Assembly: GCA_033032175.1 (NCBI GenBank)
Contig: CM065310.1
Location: 6,448,001 to 6,512,000, forward strand
Direction of reading: 5' to 3'
DNA from: Saturnia japonica
Taxonomy: Eukaryota; Arthropoda; Insecta; Lepidoptera; Saturniidae
DNA: 64,000 nucleotides
How positions within the stretch are numbered: the stretch's first letter is position 1; each line of letters begins with the position of its first letter. Of the stretch, positions 10,091-22,580 are shown piece after piece. The notes beneath the pieces are model-generated. The model was not told where the DNA came from. It saw only the letters and a program-made list of their open reading frames with translations, and made no database searches. The position numbers and the translations under genes were made by a program.

Positions 10091-10914
10091 GTTTTTACTG
10101 TAGCATAAACTTTCATATGCACATAGTAATATGCGCAGATAATCGTAAGTTACCTTAATACATAGAAAAAAAAATGAACCTAAATTACCAACGTAATAAC
10201 TAAAAACATGACTGTAATGGGCGACTATAAATATTCTAGTTTTGTACAAAAAAAATATAGCCATTTATACATTTTATATGCAAATTACACGACTGAGGTG
10301 TGACCATTTCTATACAATGGAAACATTCTCGCCAAGGTCCGTTCATAATGACGTTGTTACGAGCCCTCATTTCTTTTCTTTTACTACAATTTTCCACAAT
10401 AAAGAGTCTCGTAGAAAATTATTTGACATAAAAAGGAAATACAATATTTTATTTTAAGCGAACGCTTGGTTTCTTTTCGCGTAAATGAGATTCGAGATTG
10501 TAATTACATGCTGGAGTTATTGAGTGTCACTGTTTTTGTGTTCAAATAAAATAAATACTGTATTTTTTATTTATTTTTAGAGTTTACTTCTTAAGAATCG
10601 ATTTATATGTAAGAACCCCGGTATGGAAATATTATGAAAAGTGAAATTTATTGAAGCGTTAACAAAAAGCGTTACAATATGTATATATACGTATATCTTG
10701 CTTTTAGATAAATCATTAACCACTCAATCAGTCAGTCAGTCCGTCAGTCAATCAAACAATCACCTATTCACCTATTTGCTATGCAATAGCATATTCAAAG
10801 ATAATCGAACTTAAGGAATAAACTCCAGTTTTGCGTTGGAGCTGATACACACACACTTTTTTTAGAGTAAAAAGGCGGGGTAGTAGTACTGTGTCTGATG
10901 GTTAGTACAGTATA
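10091..10914. other. A+T-rich stretch, no gene seen
   Basis: Contains a short CAGT-rich microsatellite-like run at about 10730-10760. No coding signal. Confidence 0.5.
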
Positions 10915-11348
10915 GGTAAATCAGCTTGGAGACGATTTTACGTTTGTACTAGTGTAATACACACTGAGTAAAATCGGAATCAGTCAGTTTGCGTTGGCTA
11001 CCACGCGCCTCACACTGTAACTAACTAGTTAAATATCGGGAGCGCCTCCGAGGGTCTTTAAAATTATAAATTATATACAAGACTGATTCTTAACAAGCTT
11101 TACTCGAGAATGAATTATATGGTACAAAGCTCTTATATATAACCTCTTATTCAAAAAACACCAGGAGGTTATTGCTAATTCGTAGTCATAATAAAGGGTT
11201 AAATATGTAATATCAGCATTTCTAATGTATGTACCAATAAACAAGACGTAATAATAGAGGTACAGACTGCATAACTAATTACACTGCCTATTGTATACTA
11301 ATACCGTGCACTACTACAAACGCAAAAACGTCTCCAAGCTGATTTGGC
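10915..11348. mobile_element. MITE with ~40-bp terminal inverted repeats
   Basis: A 434-bp non-coding element. The left end reads GGTAAATCAGCTTGGAGACG and the right end, reversed, GCCAAATCAGCTTGGAGACG. The similarity extends to about 41 bp with six or seven mismatches. TATA flanks both sides (10911-10914, 11349-11352), which may be the target duplication. A one-ended relative of the terminus appears near 31170 (AAATCAGCTTGGAGACC). There is no transposase inside, so it was mobilised in trans. The superfamily is unassigned. Confidence 0.75.
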
Positions 11349-11400
11349 TATATAATCCAAAAACATCCGCGATTACCCATCGCCAGTCGTCGTTGTTACG

Positions 11401-11640
11401 CTGGCCTGGAATCTTTTCGGTAGCTGAATATATACTAGCTGATCCCAAAACGTGACAAATCAAAAGAGAGTCACTATGAGGAGTTTATTAATGTGCATGT
11501 TGGTCGCGACCTAGTCGGATACAGATCTATATAACCTCGCTGGACTACTGAATATACACTGGTTGATTCCGGAACGCCACGTTTCGGGTTGTATACCTAG
11601 TGTATGGTGGTCGCGACCAAGAAGGACACAATCTGGGAGT
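11401..11640 (-). repeat. Satellite module with GGTCGCGACC core, two units
   Basis: Two degenerate units of about 110 bp, ending in TTGGTCGCGACCTAG (about 11500) and TGGTGGTCGCGACCA (11605-11619). Each also has a GAATATACACTGGTTGATTC-like block. Homologous modules occur at 40360-40567, 42838-42960, 50165-50262, 59138-59260 and 63560-63849. Confidence 0.65.
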
Positions 11641-14600
11641 TGACAACTGTTGGAAAATTGTTTGAAACAATTTATATATTTAAAATATTACCTATGAATC
11701 ATTTTTTACATTAAAACATAATAAAAAGCGAATTAAAAATATTTTTTAATTGTAACAAAACACAACACAAAACGCGCAATTGTGGTCTCTTGACGTCATC
11801 ATTCATTTTAAATGTTGTTTTGTATATAACAGATAAAAGTGACAACTCACGCAAGAGTTTAACGTTCATATTTCTTCAATGGTGACGTCAAGTTTTCTAA
11901 TCGGCGTTTCAAATCACGTGAATCACAGACAAAAAATATTAAGTGTATTGTTTTAGGTTTTGAAGTGAAAACTTCAAAACCATCGTTGTGATTTGAAAGT
12001 CGATGAAACGAAAAAGCGAAAGCGACAGTAAAAAGATTGCCACGTAATTATGAATTTTATTACCTCAGCAAAAAGGCACGAAACAAAAACTTTTTGGACA
12101 AGAATTATGAAATTCTCTTACTGATTGATATTGTGTTAGGTTACCATGGATATTTCAAATGTGCATTAATTGAAAATAATATTGTGAATAATTATTGTGT
12201 GGACTTGTATGTACATTATCATAAAACTTTAAATTAGTGTGTATTGGATCATTTTCTAAATTAAAAAACATAATTAATCAATAGGCAAATGAAATAAATT
12301 TTGTAAAGATTAAGAAATATCAAAGGGTCTCTAGAAAATCATCGTAAGAAGAATTTCCATTTGAAATATTCGTTAAAATATATCGCACCGTTTAACACCC
12401 GAGGCCTTATCCGAAAGATTTTTCCTCGTTAACAAGGAATTTATTTTAATTTAAATTAATATGTCGGTATAATTATAGTCGTCATTTGAAATCTAATTTG
12501 TACTAACAATACTCGTAAATAAAATTTTACATTCTTTGTTAGTGTAGTAAAACGTTATTAATAAATTTGTAGTTCTCACTGTAGTAGTATTTTTAACTCA
12601 AAAACGCCTTGACCGATTCTCATGAAATTTTGTACTCGGGAAGCTTATGTCATTCAATTGATATGCTATAAGAAATTTTAATATTACTTTTAGAAGCCAA
12701 CCGAGTTAAACCGGATGCATAGGGGCATTTCATAATCAGTTGATTTTGATGAAATTTTGTACACGATAATATGACATATTTAATCCTCAATTGATAGAAC
12801 ACGGCATGATTCTTCGACTTATAATATGAAATTTTGATAGAGGAAGCCGGTCCTTACATTTCTGGGCCTTCTAGTGATTGAAAGGATTAAAGGTTATTTT
12901 TATTCTTAAAAAATTAAAGCTCACTCCATTATCGATGGATTAACACCGGATTTGTACGTGATTTTGATTGAATAGTAAAAATCCTATTTTATTTTAGGGT
13001 GAAGATAAGTATGAATGATTTCTCGATAATAATAAAGAGGATATATTAAGGATATTATTATTTGAGGAATTTATCTTTAATAAGATTCAGATATCGTTGA
13101 TTTATTTGACAATAAAATATTATATCTTTTGTCAAATTAAAGAAAGCATGATACGAACTAAAGTTGTCTGTACGAAAATTAGTTAAAATTATATCTACTA
13201 TTTATTTGTCGCTCAGTGGTCAAAATTGTACTACAATATTCATTCAATTTTTAAATTTCAACGATTAGAGATTTTTTCAAAGAGTATAACCACATTGAAG
13301 TAAATCAAAATTCGCAGCCTGACTGACTCATTCAGTCTATCTGTTACATAAAATATTTACGTGTAAATATATATGTTGTAACACACAAAATATTACCACA
13401 GACTATTATGTGTTTGACATTTGCAGTATGAACGTAAACTAATATTTTATTTTATTTACCATCTGACACAGTTACCACAGAAACAAATAGAAAGAATTGG
13501 ATTTGTTTAATTCAATATACAGATAAATTTTAATCGCTTCAATTTTTTCCCTTAATAGATATAAATTTATTAAATACCTCAGGTATACTAAGTAAATATT
13601 TCGAAAAGACTCCATTGAACTCAATCGATTAAGCATTTCCCGATGACCGTTTTCTAGGGATCGAGAGAACTTTTTTAATAAAATCCTCTTTTTTGCTTCT
13701 CGCCCTCCTGGGTTATAAATTTCGGTACGACTGGCCTCTAAAAAAGTCTGGAAATAATTTATGTTTACCAAGGACAGAAGAGTTTCGCATAATTAAGGGT
13801 TTGATCGTTGCGCCGTCGATTTGATAGGATTTGGATATTAACCTACATGTGACATTTTAGGTATTCTAAATTTTTTTTATCACGTGCATATAATTACCCT
13901 GTAATTACGTTATTTTGTATTTTAATTATGTAAAATTAGCATTTATGATTATGGATTCTAAAGGGTTTTATTTAAAATAAATATACATATATAAGCATTA
14001 AGAAAAACGATCAAAAATAAAAAAAATTATACTCTTTGTAAAAATACATGATTATATACAAATTAATGAAAATGAAAAGTACCTATTGCCGTTTATTAAA
14101 TAACTGACAGAAGTAAAAAAATCTGCCATCTTAAACATCATTTTTTTTCGTTACTTATCTATATCTTTTTCACATAATTAACGTAACATAAAATTTATAA
14201 AAATATTCTGTTTAATTTAAGATGACGTAGATGCAAATTTTTGTCCAAACACTCAACAATGACGAAAATCATTACAACGAAAACGAAGGGCATAATTAGC
14301 ACCTTGATAACAAATTCGTGAAATATTAATTTTTGTAAACAATTTTGTGTTTAAATTAAATGAATTTTGTCAAATGCCCGTGTAATAAATTAATTTTATA
14401 TTTAATTATGACACTGGATAAAGGTGTTTTACTCAAGGTTTTGATCCACAGAAAAGGCCATAGTTTCTAAGATCGCGTTAATTATCGAGACGTTAAAGAA
14501 AATAGTAAGTATTAGGAAACTATTTTATTACCTACTTCATCTTCATCAGTTTGACATCTGACTGAACATATATAGAAGTTCTTTTTTATATAACATTTAA

Positions 14601-14764
14601 TGAGAAGTCTCGTAGCTAATTAAAGACTAATATAAAATTACTCTAGCGTTTAAAATAAAATTATTTTTATTATTGTACCATCGAAGGTAAAATAGCCTTT
14701 GTTATTTTTAATTCTCCAACTTTTTATACCTTATAGGCAACTTTTTTTAGAACCGACTATACTG
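11641..14764. other. Long A+T-rich stretch with repeat scraps
   Basis: About 12590-12860 holds a degraded repeat (TTTTGTACTCGGGAAGCTTA) that recurs at about 16740-16960. A 99-codon minus-strand frame at 13472-13771 has no recognisable domain. Nothing else can be supported. Confidence 0.5.
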
Positions 14765-15035
14765 TTCACTGTTAGCCATAAGGGCCATGAAGCCTCAGAT
14801 GGCTTTTCCCGCTTCACCGTAGCTTGGGGGTGAGCGCTTAAGGTACACAACTGCGAAAGCAAGACAGCATGCTCAAGGATGCCAAATTGGCCTGACTCGG
14901 CTTAGACTATTGCCGATCATGCGAAAAGCCACGATCTAGATAATTCCCTATCCATAGAATTCGGGCTGACTAACTATTCAAATATATACATGTCCCTGCC
15001 TCCTGGGAGGAAGGAAGGAAATACATATATATTAA
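14765..15035 (+). repeat. Dispersed repeat family C, copy 1
   Basis: Runs from AGCCATAAGGGCCATGAAGC through AGCTTGGGGGTGAGCGCTTA to CCTGCCTCCTGGGAGGAAGG. It matches the inverse of 42532-42800 along its length. Non-coding; class unknown. Confidence 0.65.
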
Positions 15036-15075
15036 GTGATCTTTCGTTTTATAAGTAACACACCACAGTCACAAT

Positions 15076-15360
15076 GCGGCTTAAGGTCATTAGGACGCCA
15101 TGGCGCCGCCACCGGTTATTTTGAGCTACCAAGCGTGTAACACGAAAACAAACAACAGGATTGTCAGTTACAAAATGGACGTTGAAGAGGTCCTTGGTAG
15201 CACAACTGGTGGTGGAGTGAGTGAGAGGCCAAATAGCTCTATACATATTAATGGTTGCGCCGCCAAAGGTGATTCGGTTGTCGGCAACAACAACCTCCAT
15301 ACAACTGTACACAATTTGTCGGTGGCGCCGCCATGGTCCTAATAAGATAAGGTCCTTAGA
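15076..15360. repeat. Small foldback element
   Basis: About 35 bp at 15080-15115 (core CCATGGCGCCGCCACC) recurs as an imperfect inverted copy at 15316-15355 (GGTGGCGCCGCCATGG, then TCCTAAT). The two arms enclose about 200 bp that are more G+C-rich than the surroundings. The frames inside are short and read through the arms, so I treat this as a foldback or MITE-like element and not as a gene. Confidence 0.45.
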
Positions 15361-17159
15361 TGGTGCCACCGCACGCTGCCGGAACAGCTTGGCGTCAAAT
15401 TTACGACCTGAGAACATTAGAAAAAGTTCTACCACCGTGCTATGGCTGACATTTATGTAATACAACCTTTACTTAGTATAGAATTAAATTGCTGTATGTG
15501 AAATTGTGTCCTCATATGTATTATTATTTTTATTATGTTCCCTTCACTGAAACCTTAACCTCATTGTAGGATTCACCCATCATCATCATCATCGCTTAGC
15601 TCTTTGATCACATATACCACATAGCTATTTAGTAATATCGATATACAATATGAATAACATGGTAACTCTCTTAGCCATGGTTTTAAGAAGAGCCGTTTAA
15701 TTTTTAATTTGGCCATATGATTTAAATCTCCATTGAATAATACCTATTTAAAGATGCTTTTTCACGAAGTATTTGTGAATTGTAACTATTAATTAGTTAA
15801 CGATAATATTATTTATTTATTTTTAAGGAAGACTAACAGGTTTTTAATAAACAAATATAAGTACCACCTTTAGAAATACATACCCATTTAGAAGTCCTCA
15901 CATCACTAACGCCCTTGCTTCAGAGATCACAACGCTTTCAGAGTGCTTTTTTACAATGATAATTTTAATTAAGTAAAAATGGATCTTTTATTCGTGGAGG
16001 TAAGGCTATAAAACTCAAACATAAAGCTTTTTATTTGTATTTGCTTAGCGAATAGTTTTATTCTATTGTAATTAAAGTTAACATCATAGTTTAAAGATTG
16101 GTTTCCGCTGGCGGTTCAACTAGAAACCGCGCTACCTCTATACAATAGCTCCTATAATACGGCAACTTAGTATCGTGGTATGTAGTGACTATTTCAAACG
16201 AAGCTTGGTAACGTAACAATATTGATAGTATGACACGGAAACGAGTACGCCGATGCGGCGTAGTTTTGATTGCCGCATTTTTATAGTACACCAATGAAAT
16301 CTAGTTTTCATTATTGTATCTAATCACTAGTTTTGTTACTGACAAATATCTGTAGGTAAGCTTTTATATGAACTAGCTATCCAAAGATACGTTATGGAAA
16401 TGCAAAAGCTTAACAACCTAAATATCTTTCTATCATCAGTAACAAAAACAGTGGTTAGATAGATTATTGAAAACGACCGATAGGCGTGACACTCACACAA
16501 ACATTCAAACTTCAAACGGATGAAAGGATAGTTGCATAAACTCGTTAACTTAGAACACAATAAATGAGCTGTCGGTGCATAAATTTCATTTCAACGAGGT
16601 TTCAGTTACTATTTGCTTAACATACTGAATAAACATTATGTAAATTAATTACTTCGTAGTTCAAAACTTAAGGCGAGTGTACACGCTTTGAAAGCTGCCG
16701 TTAAAGCTAAATGAGATGTTGCGAAGTTATTCTGTTAATAAAGTATTAAAATTGGAGACTTTATGAAATACTGTACTCGAGAAGCTTATGTTATTCCTCG
16801 ATTAGGGTATAAGAACTGTCCATAATACTTTGTCAAATAATAAAATTATATTAATACTCAAGCGATTTGAATGAAAATTTGTAGGCATGGTATGTCATTA
16901 ATTTGAGTAATAAAATTAGGATGACTAAGTAACATTTTATGGAACGAAATTAAATAGCATAATAAACGCGTGCGAAGCCTCGGAACAACGCTAGTGTATA
17001 TACAAAAATGGAAAGACTGGTAAATTTCAACACCGTATTATCACCGTAAAAGTTGGTAGTTCTAAGTGATTTTCCATGGATAAGGTTTATATGCAATCCC
17101 TGAATGCGATAAGTAGCGCTATGGTGCAATTATTGACTACTGGGAAGGGTAGAACTTCC
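15361..17159. other. No gene seen
   Basis: Includes a CATCATCATCATCATC microsatellite at about 15578-15596, of the type found at RTE LINE tails, and the repeat scrap at 16740-16960. No coding signal. Confidence 0.5.
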
Positions 17160-17590
17160 TCCGCGGGGCCAACATGATCACCATCATCATCATTACCTCA
17201 GCCGAAAGACGTCCATTGTTGATCATACGATTCCCACAATAATCGTCACATCTAGTGGGCTTCCGCAAACTTCACCATGTCATCGGTACACATGTGGTGG
17301 GCCTGCCGATGCTGCATCTTCCAGTACGCGACCGCCACTCATGAACTCTTCGAGTCCATTGGGCATCTGTTCTACGAACAATGTGCTCTGCCCACTGTCA
17401 CTTAAGTTTAGCAATTCTTAGAACTATTTTGGGTAGTACGGTTCTTATGTGGACCTCCTCATTCCTAATTTCATCACGCAAAGAAACTACGAACATAACC
17501 TTTCCCATTGCCCTTTGAGTAAACTTGAGCAATCATATTCAGCCCATAGTTAGCGATCATGCTTCAGTGCCATAGTTTCTCTCACTAGTT
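17160..17590 (-). pseudogene. RTE-like LINE 3' remnant
   Basis: The plus strand begins CACCATCATCATCATTACCT and AGCCGAAAGACGTCCATTG, the usual 3' tail region of lepidopteran RTE-type elements. On the minus strand, broken frames recall the end of an RTE protein, with the pattern G-Q-x-x-G-x-x-x-R-M...GRP...DD only loosely preserved. No open frame survives. A severely 5'-truncated, dead LINE. Confidence 0.5.
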
Positions 17591-18096
17591 AAAGACAGCA
17601 GGTATAATAATAAAAGGTATTTGCTTTCTTTGTGGTAAGTAATCTCTGGAACTATCGTTCCAATTTAAAAAATGGTTATTTATGCTACAGTTTTATTATT
17701 ATTAAGTTTTATAATGTAATTTACACGTATGAAGTCGCGAGCAGTTGTTATGATTTTATATTTAACATTGTGTTTATGCATAAAAATGTTACTTGAATTA
17801 AATTACATGGACATAAGTAGGTACTGTTCTCGAAGATGTGAACGCACCTTTACATTAAAAACAATATTGTTTACACAGAATAACGTGCATACCAAAGGGA
17901 GCAGAATTTCGAACGTTTGTCTAAAAATACACAGGCCTGCGAATGTATAATTACATCATCAAAGGTTTTTACATTAAAACAAGTAATATCACGTCTTATT
18001 TCGGAAGTTATTTATATTTATTAATGTATCTAGAGCTTTTCTATTCTTTATAAGTTTAATGTTCGGCCGCAATCTCATCAGATATTAGCTAACGAT
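17591..18096. other. No gene seen
   Basis: A 73-codon plus-strand frame at 17729-17950 starts with a hydrophobic stretch (MKSRAVVMILYLTLCLCIKM). It has no Kozak-like context, no domain and no partner exon, so I do not call it. Confidence 0.45.
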
Positions 18097-18745
18097 ATGG
18101 CCTAAGATGGGAACAAACTAAGCCTGGTGGTGGAACTGGCGTTCAAGTGCAGCTGCTGGAACACACTTAAAGGTGCTTGGCGACAGATTTTCAACTCGAG
18201 CATGGTTAGCAAATATTCTAACACCATGCTATGGTTTCATCAATCTTTTTCATCACCAAAAGCTCCTACCTCTTTGCAGGAACTCGCGCTGACGCTCAAC
18301 ACGCTGTTCGTACACGCTTCCACTGAAACATTATTGCTTTAGTGTGCTTGCTTGCAATTGCTTGTTGGGTAATCAACCGCCTTTGGGGTAGGGGGTTGTA
18401 CCAGGCTGTCTTCTTCTTAGCGCCGAGGTCCGGCATTCACCTTGGGCGGCTGCCGGGGCAACGCGGTAGAATGCTACTGGCGGACCCGTGTCACCCCATT
18501 ACGGTGGCGGATGGTACACTGCTGGGTTTTAGTCAGTCGAGTCTAATATATCCATCTTGCTCCCTCGAACCGGATGGGATCCATGATGGATTTTCCAGCG
18601 TAAAAGAAGGTGAGTGCGAGGATGGCGACGCTCTAGTGATTCCTATGATATTACCAGCGTTCATAGGCTACGGTATCCGCTTACTATCAGGCGATCCGTA
18701 TGCTTGTTTGACACCTTTGTTGTGTAAAAAAATACTACTAACTTC
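18097..18745 (+). repeat. Dispersed repeat family A, copy 2
   Basis: The longest copy of family A in the window. It begins near ATATGGCCTAAGATGGGAAC, includes CAAGTGCAGCTGCTGGAACA, and ends near GCGTTCATAGGCTACGGTAT followed by CGTATGCTTGTTTGACA. The frames inside are incidental. Confidence 0.65.
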
Positions 18746-19724
18746 GGTGTCACTCAAGTTAAATTTTTACGATTCTCATCGACCGACCGAACCGCCATCC
18801 ATCGGCTCCCGATATTACTTTGTTATCACTTTGCATACTTTCTATCCTACATCTTTCTATAGTAATTGCTCGGTTTTTAAAGATCGTAGCTTTATGTTAT
18901 AATTTTCCTCAATATAATATTATAAAAAATAAGAAGCGTTTTTCAAATGTAACTGGAAGTTACTAAAGATTAGCGCGTTCAAATAAAAAAAATCTTGAGC
19001 TTTATATATATAAAGTAATTTGTATATTAGTATATAGAATAGATACAAAACAATTTCTCTCTAATTATCGGTCAGTTTGTGTGCTTATAACTCGGTCGGT
19101 CAGATATGGACGAGATTAGCTCAGGATCAGGATGAATGACCTAAGCTCAGCGGTGGGTGATGATATATTTCGTTACATCCTTTCCTTACATAACGTCAAA
19201 GCAGGCAAGGTATATTTTTGTTTGTCTATGCATTGATTTACCTACAACTCAATATTTTCACATCATCGATTTACATGATTCTTCTTTTTAATTATAGATA
19301 ATATCTTTGGCTAGGTTTTAGTTACATTTTGTTACATTGATCAATAAAAGTAAATTTAATCGACTAACACGTTCCCTTACAATGTTTTTACCCTCACATT
19401 TAATCTTGAGCAACGTATTAAGTACTAAATAATTATTGTTTGGAATGTAAATCAATAAACAACAAGACAATTTTTATCAAAAAAGAAAACCAACTTCAAT
19501 AATTTTGAAGAGTTCCCTGGTGTATCTTCGAAGTTGAATGTCCAGTGCCGATGAAATTAAAATGGGATCACCCTTAAGATATCCTTTATCGAACAAAAAA
19601 GAGTCATACAAATCGGTTTATAAACAAAGAAGTTATGGCTGGACATCCATAAACAAAAATTCATTCGAATTGAGTAACCTCTGACATTTTTTAAAATCGG
19701 TTTAAAAAAATATAACTATATACC
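18746..19724. other. Repeat debris (Helitron scrap and family D)
   Basis: At 18935-19030 lies a scrap with AAAGATTAGCGCGTTCAAAT, shared with 51060-51100 and typical of Helitron-related repeats. At about 19440-19705 lies an inverted copy of family D (compare 22133-22580). No gene. Confidence 0.5.
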
Positions 19725-19850
19725 GTGTGTATGGATGAATGAATGAATGAATATTTTATTGCACTTTTAGTTTGTATACTGGCGAGATTAATGCTATAAA
19801 GCATTTTCTACCAGCTAATGAATGTTTAATAAATAATTTTGAGTGCGTGT
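19725..19850 (-). mobile_element. CR1/L2-like LINE 3' tail
   Basis: On the minus strand: CTGGTAGAAAATGCTTTATA, then AGCATTAATCTCGCC, then TGCAATAAAATATTCATTCA repeats. The same CTGGTAGA...AGCATTAA block, next to CR1/L2-type coding sequence, occurs at 50712-50745. Only the 3' untranslated end is present. Confidence 0.55.
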
Positions 19851-22132
19851 GTATGTTTGAGGACATGTATGCGTTGTGTGTGTGCGAGTGCGTGTGTATG
19901 TTATTTTTAATATATGTATGTTTTAAGTTTCCTATATTACTCCTAAAACGAATCTTGTACCTACAGACCAACATAAGAAATTGATTCCGACTTACATACG
20001 TGGAAAATATTGATATTATTGGTCTAAAAAGTATACTAGTAGTGCATCTGTGTCTATACAAAGCACTTTTTAAATATTCTTTTGATGTTCCAATGGAACA
20101 ATTTATCTGGCTTAAAAGTATTTTGTTGAACCAGCTATAATATATAATATTATTTATTCTATTTATCATTTTCTTCCTTTATTAGAATAATAATTTTAAT
20201 ATATACTTTTAAATTGATTGTGTCCTATTAAAACTAAAAATATTTTACTAACGTATATGTTGCTTTAAATAATTATAGGTTTGTGTTTAACATTAGCAGT
20301 ATAGTTTAATCTTATGTTTTTATTGTTTTTAGCTTGTTAATATTCATTTTGATATTTCAGAAGAATTTCAAATTTCAAAAGAATATCTCACAAAACAATC
20401 GGCCATGCAACTCTGTTTTGTCTGTGTTACTAATGCGGTAATTTATTCATATGCAGACTCTCTCTGTGGCCTCCATTTTATGTGAAACAAATGCTAGTTA
20501 GTTGGTTGTTCATTTATTCGGCGGCTTAGCCCACAACGAATCCGGGTAAATGAATAATTAGTTCATCATGTTCTCTAACGTTATTGTGGCAATTGTACTT
20601 GTGTATATATATGTATATACGGAAGTTATGATTGTTGTTTTAGTCATATAGTGAGTGTAGATAAATACAAATAACTTTTTAATTACATTGAATAGACCGA
20701 TACAATTAATAGGTAAACTTATTTCGAAAACTATTTCCCCGTCGGAGAAATTATTACTATGGCTTCTTTATTTATACCCTTAGGTTAGAGCTTAAGTTGA
20801 AAAGATTACCGAATTTGGTTTTGGTCAAAAGTTGAAGGCAATAATTTGTAGGGCTTGTTTTGGAACAAAATCAAACTTGTAGAATTCATCATTAAACAAA
20901 AAAAATTCTATTTGCATTTTTTTTTTATTATTGTTATACAGATAAAATATCTTCATTGCAAAACACAAATCATCTTAACAGATGTATAATCCACTACCTA
21001 TATACTTAGGTTTTTTTAATAAAATTTCGTAGGTAGCTTAAAATAGATTTTTAGATACTTATCTAATTAATTATTTTTAAATTTTCGAAATGAATATACT
21101 TGTTTACTTGTAATTATATATTTTGGTGTTCGTTAAGTCTCATGATTTAACTATTAATAAGGTTATGATGGAATAGTATTTAATCGATTTATTGATTACT
21201 TTTATTTATAATGGCGACACGACAAAAGTATATTTCTTTTTTTTATTATATTAATACTTTTATAAATATTTTAGATACCTGTCGACTTATAATTTAGATA
21301 CCTGTCGACTTATATTTTAGATACCTGTCGACTTATAATTTATTTTTAAGCAATATTTTATACGATATAAAGTACATTGAAATATATTTAAATGCTAAAA
21401 TTGGCACTTGGAAATCACATTCATTAATGCGTATCACAGAATGTAATTTCCTTCAAGCCCTTACAGGGGTAAAGTGTTAGGTAAAACCAGGTGAAATGTA
21501 CCTTTGTGCTCATTATATCCGCAAGATGTTCGCGTCCGTTACGTGATTCGAAAACGCAATGCCTAATCACTTTGTACAATACCAATTACGCTAATTGGGA
21601 CGAATTGAAATAACGAATAGAATGTACCAAATTAAACAATTATTTCCAAATGATTGTTGGGGCTAATTGGTACCATTAATTTCGATGAAACCTATAATGA
21701 TACAATTCAAAGGGCTTAGTTTACGCCCCGAATAAAGGAGCAAGACAGCGGCGTTGATAAAACGTTAACTGGAAATTTTGAAGCCTTTTTTAATTGAAAT
21801 TAAAAGTAATTAAGCAAAACTTCTGCGATTAATATTAATTTCATAGTTATGCTTCAGTTTCAGACAAATTAAACATATTTTAAATTTATTCGACCATTTA
21901 TTATAATCTACTTGCCTACAGATTCCCAGGTTGCTTGACGTTCGTAATCACTGCTTCACTCATTAGGGTCGTATCGTGAAGATATATTGTCTATATAATC
22001 TTTTTCAATAAATACGCTACAAAATAAAAACGAAATCATATCTGCTGATATTTCCAAAGATTAGCATCTTTGAACAAAAGAAAAAAAATGTTATATGATC
22101 ATGTTTAACAAAGTACATGGAATTTATACATT
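19851..22132. other. A+T-rich stretch, mostly featureless
   Basis: Two items stand out. A tandem repeat lies at 21271-21343, described separately. A Helitron-like scrap near 21915-22030 (AGGTTGCTTGACGTTC, then GATATATTGTCTATATAATC) resembles 50930-51050. No gene. Confidence 0.5.
21271..21343. repeat. Three tandem units of ~24 bp
   Basis: The unit TTAGATACCTGTCGACTTAT occurs three times with A+T-only joints. It is isolated and has no similar partner in the window. Confidence 0.85.
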
Positions 22133-22580
22133 TTAACCGATTTCAACAAAAAACGGGAAGTTACTCAATTCGAATGTATTTTTTTTAATGTATATTTAGC
22201 TATATCTTCTTTGTTTATGAACCGATTTGGATGAGTATTTCTTGTTGGATAGGGGATACCTCAAGAGTGGACCGGACCACCTTTTAATTTCATTGGCATT
22301 GGACTTTGAATTTCGAAGATACACAAAATAAAAAAAAACTAATAAAATTATACTTACATTTTTTAACCGACTTCGGAAAAAGACGGAGGTTACTCAGTTC
22401 GAATGTATATTTCTTTAAAAGGATGTTAAACCATAACTTCTTTGTTTATGAACCGATTTCGATAATTCATTTTTTGCTGGATAGGAGATATCTCAATGGT
22501 GGACCTTTAATTTCCAAGATACACAAGGGAACTCTTCAAAATAGTTGAAGTAGATTTTCTTTTTTGCTAAAAATTGTCTT
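22133..22580 (+). repeat. Repeat family D, two tandem copies
   Basis: Both copies begin with TTAACCGA(T/C)TTC, then GGTTACTCAGTTCGAATGTA or a close variant, then CTTCTTTGTTTATGAACCGA, and end with a CGAAGATACACAA-type block. A third, inverted copy is at 19440-19705. Dispersed, non-coding. Frames in it, such as 22306-22548, are incidental. Confidence 0.65.

Noticed and set aside
13472..13771. 99-codon minus-strand frame
   Set aside because: No recognisable motif and no supporting context.
17729..17950. Frame with signal-peptide-like start
   Set aside because: Hydrophobic starts are common in A+T-rich DNA; no cysteine pattern, no downstream exon.
21271..21343. Three short direct repeats considered as a CRISPR-like array
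   Set aside because: No unique spacers, only A+T joints, and the context is eukaryotic; simple tandem repeat.
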